A DNA stretch of 64,000 nucleotides from Thalassia testudinum (taxonomy: Eukaryota; Streptophyta; Magnoliopsida; Alismatales; Hydrocharitaceae), in NCBI GenBank assembly GCA_037157565.1, contig JAZHRO010000014.1:75484001-75548000 (forward strand), in the 5' to 3' direction. Made by a program: the position numbers and the translations under genes. Every line of letters begins with the position of its first letter. The first letter of the stretch is position 1. Shown here piece after piece: positions 47,746 to 57,503 of the stretch. The notes under the pieces are model-generated. The model did no database searches and was not told the origin of the DNA. It worked only from the letters and a program-made list of their open reading frames with translations.

Positions 47746-50134
47746 GTCATTTCTATATTTCTCGATTCACAATCAATCCTTGCCTTGGCAGTAGCCAAGA
47801 AAGGTCTTCCCAAAATTATCGGGGTGTGGTTGAGCTGTTTTGGTGCTTCCATGTCCAGGACCATAAAATTAGTAAGGTAATGCAAATCATTAACCTTGAC
47901 TAAAAAATTCTCCAAAATACCCCTTGGTTTTGTAATGGATCTATTGGTTAGCTGCAAAGTTATGTCAGTGTGTTTCAGGTAGCCTAGACCCAATTCCATG
48001 TGCAGTGAGGTGGGGATCACATTAATGGAAGCGCCCAAGTCGAGAAGGGCCCAGTCAGAAGTGATGTTTCCTATTGTGCAGGAAATCAGCGGGGCTCCCG
48101 GGTCCTGCTTCTTAGGAGGTAGATTGTTTAAGATCAGTGTGCTTGTGTTATTAGACAAGAATACTCTCCTAATGTTTTCAGATTCCGCTCTACGCTTTGC
48201 TTTATATGAATTCAGTAAACCTATGGAGTAGGCAGGGATTGATCTGATAGCCACGAGGAGTAAAATGATTGTCAATTTGAAAGCCTGAAGTAAGGATGCA
48301 TTTTCCTCCAATGTCTCCTCCGACTTTTTATGTTTGCCCATTCAACAACATACTCCCAAATCAGACTCTGATGTTTTGTTGATCACATTCTTAGTTGGGA
48401 GTCTGGAATTCTTGCTACGGGGCCTAATGGTGTTGACATGGGGTTGGGTAGGTCCCTTGTGTCTACTAGCACTCCTCAAGGGAATGGTGTTTGTAGTGGA
48501 AAAATGCTGTTGGTTAGTGCCTTGGGGAGGGTTGGGCAAAACAGGAGGCTCCCGGTTGATTTTGGTAGGAGCTTGGTTTGCTCCAGGAGGGGCTGGGGTA
48601 GCCTGATAGATAGCTTGAGCTCGAGCATATGACTCCCCATTATTACCAAACCCTTGAGGCACAGCACCTTGGTTCTGTAAATTCCTTGGGTTTGGTACAG
48701 GTTGTGATGGTAGAGATCTGGGCTATCGGTTGCTTGCACCAAGTCTGGATTGCAAGGTATCCTACGAAGTTTTCATTTGTTACATGAGCTGGAGCATTGA
48801 CCCTTGCATTTCTACCATCTTTAGGTTTAAATCAACCTGCTCGACGGGTTGTTGAGCATTCCACATGGACTGATTAACCTGATTCAAGGGCAATTGAGTA
48901 TATACATGACCTTGACCCATTGGTTTTTACGGTACATAGTTGTTGGGTCGATATTGGGCCTGCTGCTCCTGATCTTTCCAAGAAAAGTTAAGGTGATTTT
49001 TCCAACCAGAATTGTAAGAATTTGAGTAAGGGTTGGCCCTAACATTCTCCTACACAGCATGAACATCCTCATAAGATGAGGATGAAGAAGGATCAGAAAA
49101 ACTAGGATCAAAGGCCCTAGTTTGGAACCTATAAGGTTCCAAGAAGAGTTGGCTCGAAGGTCGGGCCAACTCCAGCTGGTTCACAAACTCCCGTCCCATA
49201 GGAGCTTGAGAAGAATGGAATCTTAATCCCAGGGATTGAGTGGATCTAGAAAAATTAGAGTTTCTAGACATCCACTCTTCCATTCTTTTAGCAACCAGAT
49301 CCATCTTATCTAATCTATTGCAGATCAATTCCATATCAGATGTATGAGAATCTTGGACCACATTGGCATTTGATCTAGTTTGTTGGGATCAGTTGAAGGT
49401 TTCCATGGAGGCGTGGTTTAAAGAGTTTTCACTCATTTCCTCAAACAAATCATACGCGCTATCTGCGTCTTTGTTGAGGAAATTGCCTCCGCAAGAAGCA
49501 TCCACATGATTACGAAGTTGATCATTCAACTTGTGATAAAAAATCTACACAAGTTGCCATTTAGGCACCTCGTGGTGTGGACACTTCCACAACTGATCCT
49601 GGAATCTCTCCCAAGCCCCATGAAATGGTTCCCTCTACTGCTGGGCAAAAGTGGTAATTGCCCGTCGCAACGATTGGTTAGCCCAAATGGGAAGAATTTG
49701 TTCAGGAAGGCCAATTTCAAAGCTATCCAGGTAGCAATTGATCTTCCAATGGTACAATACCAATGTGTTGCCTTATCCCTGAGTGAATGGGGGAAAAGCC
49801 TCATGAGCATCTATTCTTCATCCACAGTCCGTGATTTGGTGGTCTGAACCAGAGTGATCAAGTCCTCCAAATGTTAGAATGGGTCCTCTGAGCCAAGCCC
49901 ATGAAAGTGTTTAATTAGAATCAAAACCTGGGCCTTGATCTCAACATCACTGGCAGGGATCACAATGCTGGGACGATCCTCATAATTTGAAGGATCATAA
50001 AAATACTTCAAGGGCCAAGCACCCTAACCATTCATTCGTTGGAACCATTGCTGCATCTACTGCAATTCTTCCAACTGCCTTTAAATCAGCTCCTACTGGT
50101 TCAGGGGCGGGGGAGGTGGTTGTTGATCAGCCAT
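47746..50134 (-). pseudogene. Gag and protease of element G, decayed
   Basis: Starts at ATG 50134 (MADQQPPPPP). The Gag core (FPHSLRDKATHWY near 49800) is in one frame, then a frameshift moves to another frame for the Gag C-terminus (49361-49050). That part includes the conserved junction NSGWKNHLNFSW near 49000, uninterrupted here. Protease (48341-47746) keeps LLDLGASINVIP and IILGRPFLATA. Stops are frequent (for example near 49035 and 48930). The protease is then cut by LTR F. Not functional. Confidence 0.8.
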
Positions 50135-50475
50135 GGGATCTACTTGGCTAAAACTCAAGCTCCACCTTCGGGAATGGTCGATAGGTCCTTCCAAACGAGA
50201 GTTCAATGACCTCCTTCCAAGCATACACTGGAAGGAAGTCAAAAGGACGGGAAAGAGAAGGGACCCTGCAACACAAAAAATAAAAGCCTGTCCTTAAGTT
50301 GGGTAGCCTAAAGGTCTACAGACTCTCAAAATCCGTCTTAAGATTATAGACGATTTACTCTACTTATACCCAGGCAATCCAACCAGTTAGAAGGAGGGAC
50401 TGGGGAGAAGGTTCTTCCTTTGGCTTACGCCTCTGGTTCCTAGTGTACCCCCCAGCCGCAGTCGTTTGATGCTAC
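50135..50475 (-). other. Untranslated leader of element G
   Basis: About 340 bp of non-coding sequence between PBS and gag. It includes the phrase shared with the leader of element C (ctggggagaaggttcttcc). Much shorter than the leader of element A. Confidence 0.55.
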
Positions 50476-50493
50476 TCCCCTAGCCGTGGTTCA
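50476..50493 (-). other. Degenerate primer-binding site of element G
   Basis: On the minus strand TTTTGAACCACGGCTAGGGG stands where TTTTGGCGCCGTTGCCGGGG is expected next to the LTR end. Several bases have changed, mostly transitions. Confidence 0.6.
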
Positions 50494-50496
50494 AAA

Positions 50497-52212
50497 TGAT
50501 GAATGTGTTTCGCGTGGTAAAAATCGATGTTTGGAGGACCTATAGTCGTAGCTCGCAAAACGCATTGATCAAATAAAATTTATAATCGAAACTCGAAAAG
50601 TGAGTCCTAGGTCGAACTCGAGAGTCGAACATTTGGTTTTGAAAGATACGCATTTCGCTTTTATTTGTTTTTGTCATTTTTATCTTTTATAATTTTTTTG
50701 GAATTTTTTAGAAAGCAGCAGATCAGATAAATAATTGCTTATCTAGCTAATCTACTTGCGAAAATATAAGAGCGAGAGACAAACAATCATGGATTTCTAA
50801 TCAAATGTTTTTTTACAACTACGAAAGTGGAAAGATTACACTATGAAAGCGAAAAAGATAGAAAGAGGTGAGAGAATCCCCCTTGACGGTTGCTCAGAGG
50901 ACGACTCAGTTTGATGTTGCCTAGAGGAAGGTGGTGAGGAGTGGGACAAAGAAGGACAGAGCCGGAGGACAAAGGATGGGGCAAGACGGCATCGCGGCGA
51001 GGATCTTCTTCCTGAAGGGTGGTGAGAGGACAGCCATGGGATGCTCCACGAATGGGGATGAGAGGTGGGAACAAATATTTGTTTTCTACTCTAGAGGAGC
51101 ATCCCGGGCTTGGGACAAGCTCTCTCTAGAGCCTTAGAGGTGGTGAGAGGAAGAAAAGAAGAGATGCTTTGGAATGGTGGTGGGTAGGTCCTTTTATAGT
51201 AGAGGAAGAACAAATTCGCATCTGGGTCATTACTGTCATCAGTAAACATTTCTAAAGATCTACCCATCTGCTGTTGAAGATCCGCACCTTCAATTCCTTT
51301 CCTGGCATGCACGGGCCATTAGTGATAGCTACAAGTGTTGCTAAAGGTCCACGCAACTATCGTAGCAGATCACGCATACCCCCACTGGCACGCGCTCTGC
51401 TGGTGCTGCATGCATCACGTGCCCGTGCTCCTCGCGCCATGTCGCGCGCATGCTAGCATGCACTACGCTACTGCTGTGCACTGTAGTGCACTGCGATGCT
51501 TCATCGGTGCTCAATTGCTAATTGGGGGGTTGCGGGGATTCAAACCCACACCCCTCCCTTAGAGTCCAGTGCCCCAGCCAACACACCAAGACGTCTGCTG
51601 TGTCAAGCAGACGACTTAATGCGCGTGGTGGAGGAGAGCTTCTCAGCCATTGGATCAAGACCCAATAGTTGGGAATGAAGGTCGTGGATGATGGAGAGGT
51701 GGGAGCGGGCATTACTGGCCGATGTTAAGCAACCTGGATGCTGCCATGTGGCACCATCTGGGTCGTCCATTCTTCTTTCTATTGCAGAGGGTGCCACGGT
51801 GCTTGGATCAAGTTGATTTTCACGTTGCCGGACTGTGATCATCGCTCCAGATCCATCCATATGGTCGGATTTTTCTTCCAAAGCCCATAAGGATGTTGCA
51901 TTGCCCTCCTGGCCGTTGATCTTCCTCGAACTTCATATGATGCTACGGGACTCCGATCTAGACGAATTCAGAGGCATTAGCCTCTGATCGTCATCCTGAT
52001 CAGATCCGTACGGTCCGATCGTCCATCCGAGGCCCTGAAATAAATCCTCTTCTCTCCTGACCATAAAAAGGACCTAATTAACCTAAAATATATACAACTA
52101 CTCTAAATGCAAAATGATGTATGCTATGCAATATTTATAGCATGAAATGCAAATCTAAGCCTAGGAACATGCATGATTAGTCATTTTAACCTAAATAGAT
52201 GTGTCTATATCA
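50497..52212 (-). repeat. Element G 5' LTR (LTR H)
   Basis: 1716 bp, TGATGAATG...ATATCA on the plus strand. TATA (TTTTATA) is at 51192-51198. Tail sequence (gatctagacgaattcagagg, tccgatcgtccatccgaggccc) places its U3 with LTRs J and K rather than with its partner at 42382-44049. It contains a tRNA-like module (51526-51597) and an AGACGTCT motif at about 51589. Confidence 0.75.
51526..51597 (-). other. tRNA-like module in LTR H
   Basis: Minus strand: B-box-like GGGTTTGAATCC and a degraded A-box region (cttggtgtgttggctgggg) at similar spacing to the modules in C, F and I. Weakest of the four in its A-box. Confidence 0.5.
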
Positions 52213-53360
52213 ATGGCGCTTGGAGACAACTGAGACGCTGGGTAAGGTGCTGGACGATGGAGGTGAGATGCAGGAGGACGCCAGGTAGAGGAATGCTTCA
52301 CCAAGGCTTCGGAATGGGGATGAGGAGCTGGAGGTGATCTTCTATCGGAATGGAGGTGGGAGGATGGCTCCAAGGCTTCTTATGAAGGTGGTAAGATGGA
52401 GGACAAGTATTTGGTGGGGTATAAGGGCATTACACTAATAAGAGGCCTTTGGAGCTTGGGAATAAGCTCTAAGGGAGCTTTGGTAGGATACTAGAGCTTA
52501 GGAGTAGGTGGGAGTAGTGTAGGTAGAGATGAAGAGGAAGGGGGGTGTAGGGGTCCTTTTATAGTGAAGGGAAGAAGGGCTTCCTGTGCACAGGCAATTA
52601 GTGGCAGCTACAAGCGTCACTAAAGACCCGCCCAGGCTGTCACTAAAGATCCGCACCATTCAACGCTCCCGCTAGCCCGCTCATCAAGTGCCTGTGCCTC
52701 CCATGTCGTGTTGTGCGCTCACGCGTGCTAGCGTGCACAGCTGCGTTCGGTCATGCTGCGCTAGCGCTGCCTCGCGTGAGCATGCACTACACTAGTGTCA
52801 CCACTACTACGCTGCATCAATTGCTCAATTGGGGGGGCCACAGGGATTTGAACCCACGCCCCTCACTTGGTGGTCGGGTGCCCAACCAATGTGCTAAGCC
52901 ATCCAAATGGTCGGGAGGACATCTTACGGCGTGCGGTGGAGAAGGGCTCTCAACCGTTAGATTTGCATCCAACGGCTAAGATTACTTGTTGGATACCCCT
53001 TTGAAAGGACGTCGGGTGACATTGGGCTCTCCAGATGGTGCCACATGGCATCATTTGGACCGTCCAATTTTCCTTGCTTGTAAAGGATGCCATGGTGCTC
53101 GAATCGAAGTGATTTCCACGTTGACAGACTATGATCGTCACTCCAGATCCATCCGTACGGTCGGATTTCTCATCCGAAGCTCGTAAAGATGTTGTATTGC
53201 CTCCTGGCCATAAAATGTTGGAATTACTATACAATATACGCAAATTATCCTAAATGCAGTGTAATGCATGTTATGCACTGTTTATACTTATGGAATGCAA
53301 TGCTAGGCTTAGGAACTATTATAAATAAGCATTTTACCATAAATTTATGCACGTTTATCA
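52213..53360 (-). repeat. Element C 5' LTR, U3/R part (LTR I)
   Basis: Continues the LTR cut at 42381, starting with the target copy ATGGC. It matches LTR C over 26130-26500 and 36896-37669 (for example cactaaagacccgcccaggc). TATA is at 52557-52563. It ends ...gtttatca at 53360 and is followed not by host-like flank but by another LTR. Confidence 0.8.
52834..52912 (-). other. tRNA-like module in LTR I
   Basis: Minus strand: ATGGCTTAGCACATTGG (A-box-like), then GGTTCAAATCC (B-box), at tRNA-like spacing. Nearly identical to the module in LTR C. Confidence 0.55.
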
Positions 53361-54269
53361 TGATGGGTGACCACTTGTTGGTGAGAGCTGTTGATCGCAC
53401 GATCAATGGCTAAGGATTGAGCATATAACGCAGGTTAGATTATACGTGGATCGTGCCTTCTCTAATTCATAGGGTGGCGTGGCTGCTTCTCGGCCGCTCG
53501 ATCACGATCGAGCAGTCGGATTTCGTTCTCTTAAGTGTTGAGGGGTCCTCCATCGCGGCTCAATCCCACGCTTAGCCTTCTCCAGTGCTTTACGCACTTT
53601 CTTTTGTCCAAAAGCCAATTGTCTGGCAGTAGTGAGGGGTGAATGTGGACCATTGGATCAAGATCCAACGGTCCCCATCTTGAGGTGGCATGGCATGCTT
53701 TGTGGCCATTGGATGAGGATCCAACGGTCCACAACACACGTTTGGGAGCTCTTCACAGTTGGGCAAGCGCTGAGGGAAACTTTGGATGGTCATAATGGCA
53801 ACACATGGTGCCATCTTGGCCGTCCATCTACTTTTTCTCATAGATGACACCACAGATGTCAGATTTGATCAATTTTTGCGCCATTAAGCTATGATCGTCG
53901 ACCCAAACCCAACCATGCAGTCGGATTTGTTATCTGAGGTCTGGATTTGCATCACCTTGCCTCTTGGCCATTGATCTTCCTCGGACTGCATATGATACTA
54001 TGGAACTCCAACCAAGGCAATTTCGGAGGCGTTAGACTCTGATCGTTACCCTGATTAGAACCATACGGTTGGATCTTCAATCCAAGGCCCCGAAATATAT
54101 CTCCTTCTCCCCTAGCCATCTAAATAAGCTAATTAACATATAATTTACAGAGTCTAATCAAAATGCGACATGAAACATGTTATGCAATATTTATAATACT
54201 AAGAATGCCTAACCAACCTAGGAACATGCTAAAATAGGCATTTTATCCTATAAAGATGTGCTTACATCA
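53361..54269 (-). repeat. LTR J, truncated 3' LTR of element O
   Basis: About 900 bp of U3 of the H/K family, ending cttacatca beside a polypurine tract. The downstream part (promoter, R, U5) is missing at 53361 where element C's LTR abuts. It carries four palindromes of the GTTGGATC/GATCCAAC type or similar (about 53389-53406, 53487-53510, 53645-53670, 53704-53728). Confidence 0.65.
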
Positions 54270-55823
54270 TACCCCCATGCCTATCTTTTGCTAGTCCCTA
54301 GCAAAAAAACTAAATGCTATGTATAAAAGTAGAATTAGGACTCAATCTCTATGGCATTAGTTGTTTATTAACAAAAGGAAATTTCAACTAAGGTCCTAAA
54401 CTATGAAAAGTCAACAGTTCCTAGGTGCCTGCCAAAATGCAAACCACTTAAGTCCTTGCCTTATTTTGAAATGGGAAGGTATATATATATATATTTTTGC
54501 TTTTTCTTCTTTTCCATTTTTTTTGGATTTTTGTGTAAGATTTATGGGTAGCTTTTTACGACTACCCAACCCACCCAAGACACAAAAAGACTCTAAGTAT
54601 TAAGCATCTTATTGTGCAAATGTGTTAGACTCACTAAGTGGTAGTTAAAATAGACTTTAGGTTTCTACACCCCTAAGTGACCTAAAATTTATACCTAAAG
54701 ATTTATCTTTCCAACTGGTAGCTTTCTCCCTACTTTATTATTATTCTTTTTATAGGATCCACGCAACGACAAACCTAGTATGTATCACCCTAATTTATTC
54801 TATTTCCCTGCTTCTTCCATAAGTGTTTAGGAATTATTTGTGTATTTTTATGAGCTCGGCTCTAGACAAACGACCAATAGGGTGTCAAACCCACAGCAAC
54901 TTGCTAGCTATACTCATGCGGTGAAGTGTGACTTATTCATTTTTTTCTTCTTTCTATTTTTCTTTTTTTTTCTTTTTGTGTATTTTTTTTCTTTTTCTGA
55001 GTAGGTGGCTTCCCTGATCTATGATATACCTAAATGGACATGTGGTTAGGCTCTGGACAACCAGCCAATAAGGTATCAAACCCATGACAACTTGCCAGCC
55101 ATACCACCCTAGCAAGTTCATTAGCCACTTAATTTTTGTTAGAACTGTTGAAAAGTGGGTTAGTGCAAATAGTACGCAGATGCTTTAGACTTAAAGTCCC
55201 CTCAAATCAGAGGACAGGTTGATAATTCGCATGCTTATCACCCCAATTTATTAGCCAAATTAACATAAAATTAATATGGTGAGGACTCGAGAAACAGGTC
55301 TGCATTTTAGTGGACACCAAAGCTGATTAAGACCGAAGACTCAAAAAGTCTAAGTGTTTAGGCCCTAAAGTATCGTCTCCTAAAGTTAACAAATTTCTAA
55401 AGCCTAAGTTCTCTTCTCCTAATTCTCTATTTTTTCTATCTTTCTGGTTTTTTTAATTTTTTTTCTAATTTTTTTCCTTTTTACTAAAAAAAAGAATTTC
55501 TATGGGGCTAACAAAATAAATTCAGGATTAAGTATCCACCCTTCCATGCCTATCTAATGCAATGTCCTCATCGTAAAAATAAAAAATGAAAAGGGTGGAA
55601 TAAACAGAATATTACCTAAATTTCCTAATAGACCTGGTCAGCTCCGAGAAAAAGTGGAATATATGCACTTACTAAGTTTATTGCCTTCAGCTAGACATAA
55701 TATACAAACAAAGAGAAGAAATTAAGAACTGAGAAGTACGACACAGGATCAGAATAAAAAGATTCATCCTCAAACCCGCTAGCAAAAGATGTCCACAGAT
55801 GTGGACCAGATTGTGATCCAACC
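54270..55823 (-). other. Element O: polypurine tract and 3' region
   Basis: A polypurine tract at 54270-54281 (gcatgggggta on the minus strand) is followed by a C-type 3' region. The motif of about 55 nt occurs twice (about 54852-54912 and 55043-55104), with the internal polypurine-like site near 55538-55551. Sequence at 55750-55820 (cctcaaacccgctagcaaaag, atgtggaccag) matches 39150-39195 of element C. The ORF and 5' half are not in the window, since LTR K interrupts at 55824. No gene. Confidence 0.7.
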
Positions 55824-57290
55824 TGATGAAGACACATTTAATTAGCATAAACTGCCTATTTATGCATGTTCCTAAGCTTAAATATGCATTCCATGATATA
55901 AATATTGCATAGTATACATCATTCTGCATTTAGAGTAGCATGTACAAATTTTAGGTTAATTGCATCCTTTTATGGCCAGGAGAGGAGATTTAATTTAGGG
56001 CCTCGGATTGATGATCTAACTGTATGGATCTGATTGGACGACGATCAGAGACCAATGCCTTCAAAATCACCTTGATCGGGGCCCCGTAGCACCATACATA
56101 GTCCGAGGAAGATCAACGACTGATGGACTAGGTGATGCAATTCAGAGCTTCAAACGACAAATCCGATCGCATGGATGGATTCGAGTCAACGATCGTAGCC
56201 TAGCAGCATGAAAATCGACTGAATCCAACATTTGTAGCTACCCTTACAAAGGAAAGAACATAGACAACACAGATTGCGCCATGTGATGCTATCTAGACTG
56301 CCCAACGGTGCGCACCAGCAGCAGCGTCGAGTGCGCATGACAGCGCTAGTGCACACAGTAGTGTGAGCGCACGTAGAAGTGTAGGCGCACACCAACAGCA
56401 AGGGCATAGTGTGTAGAGCACGTGTGGCGCATGGGGCACGAGTGCACAGAGCGCACGCTAGTAGCACCAGCGCACACCAGCGAGCACCGCACACGGGCGC
56501 ATTGGTCTTCAGCGACTTCTACGGCGAGTCTTCAGGGACGTTTATGGATGTCACTAATTGTCCATGTGTGAAAAGCATCTTCTCCTCCAATATAAAAGGA
56601 TCCCTACCCCTCCCATTTTTCTTCATCTCTTCCTTTCTTTCCCTCACCACCTCCAAGGCTCTAGAGAGAGCTCGTCCCAAGCCCGGGATGCTCCTCTAGA
56701 GTAGAAAAATAAAATATTTTCCCGCTTCTCACCCCCATTCGAGGCACATCCCATGGTCGTCCTCTCACCACCTTCTGGAAGAAGATTCTCGTTACAACAC
56801 CGTCCTGCACCGTCCTCCTTCCTCTGCCGTCGTTCTCCTTGATCTTGCTTCCTACCACCTTTATCCAAGTGACCTCAAAGCAAGTCATCCTCCAAGCGAC
56901 CATCGAGGGGGACTCTTCTCACCTCTATTTATCTTTTACTGCTTTTTACTGCATTTGTCCGCTTTCTTAGTTTAGCAAACTATTTAAGATATATATTTGA
57001 TCCTCTCTCTCACTCTTTCTCTCTCTATCTTATTTTGCAAGTAGATTATTAGATATCATTGATCTGATCTCTTACCCTATTAAAATACCAAAAAATCATA
57101 AAAGATAAAAGCAACAAAAACAAATAAAATTGAAGCGCGGATTTCACAAAACCAAACGTTCGCCTCCCCGTGTTTGACCTGGGACTTACCTCAAGTTTCG
57201 ATTATAAATTTTATCTGGTCAGAGGATTTCTACGTACTACGATGACGAGTTCCCAACTCAAATCTTTTGCGTACAAAATCACACTCACCA
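55824..57290 (+). repeat. LTR K (5' LTR, plus strand)
   Basis: 1467 bp, from TGATGAAGACAC to CTCACCA, followed by a primer-binding site. TATAAAA is at 56591-56597. The U3 matches LTRs H and J in the opposite orientation (cgatcagagaccaatgcctt, ggcctcggattgatgatc). It lacks the tRNA-like module. It is inserted in element O. Confidence 0.8.
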
Positions 57291-57293
57291 TTT

Positions 57294-57311
57294 TGGCAAC
57301 GTTGCCAAGGA
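57294..57311 (+). other. Primer-binding site of element K
   Basis: TGGCAACGTTGCCAAGGA, a diverged tRNA-Asp-type site, three bases after LTR K. Confidence 0.75.
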
Positions 57312-57503
57312 GGCAATGCTCTTTGGTTTTTACTGTGCTTCCTGCCTTACCTAACTTTTTAGCTCACTATGCTCCTTTCATTCTATGATTACAGGTACCC
57401 TTCCTAGGCGAGCTAAAGTAGATACATCAGAGTAAAGTGCGGTTGGAAGGTTTTGTAAGTGTATACCCCGCCCACCCTAGATTCCATTCCATCACTTAAT
57501 AAC
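57312..57503 (+). other. Internal fragment of element K
   Basis: 192 bp of leader, including a pyrimidine stretch and attacag|gtacc resembling the splice-acceptor-like site of other leaders. It is cut by element N. ATAAC (57499-57503) is N's expected target site, whose partner lies outside the window. Confidence 0.6.

Larger units (their letters stand above)
42382..52212 (-). mobile_element. Element G: Athila-like element lacking RT/integrase
   Basis: 9.8 kb including the later solo LTR F. The LTRs are 50497-52212 (5') and 42382-44049 (3'). Near-perfect TSD: ACGGC at 42377-42381 and ATGGC at 52213-52217. The internal region codes for a decayed Gag and an aspartic protease, then passes into the C-type 3' region with no RT, RNase H or integrase. 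The two LTRs are related but far more different than expected for one element. It inserted into the 5' LTR of element C. Confidence 0.75.
25753..53360 (-). mobile_element. Element C: minus-strand non-autonomous Athila-like element
   Basis: Reconstructed from its pieces. The 3' LTR is 25753-26500 plus 36891-37669, split by element E. The internal region is 37670-42018. The 5' LTR is 42019-42381 plus 52213-53360, split by element G. The two LTRs are each about 1.5 kb and look roughly 85-93% alike by eye. The PBS is the tRNA-Asp type and the polypurine tract is clear. The internal region (4.3 kb) has one decayed acidic ORF and no RT or integrase, so C needed enzymes from another element. No matching target duplication was found: the left flank is B LTR and the right flank is an unrelated LTR (J). 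Confidence 0.75.
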
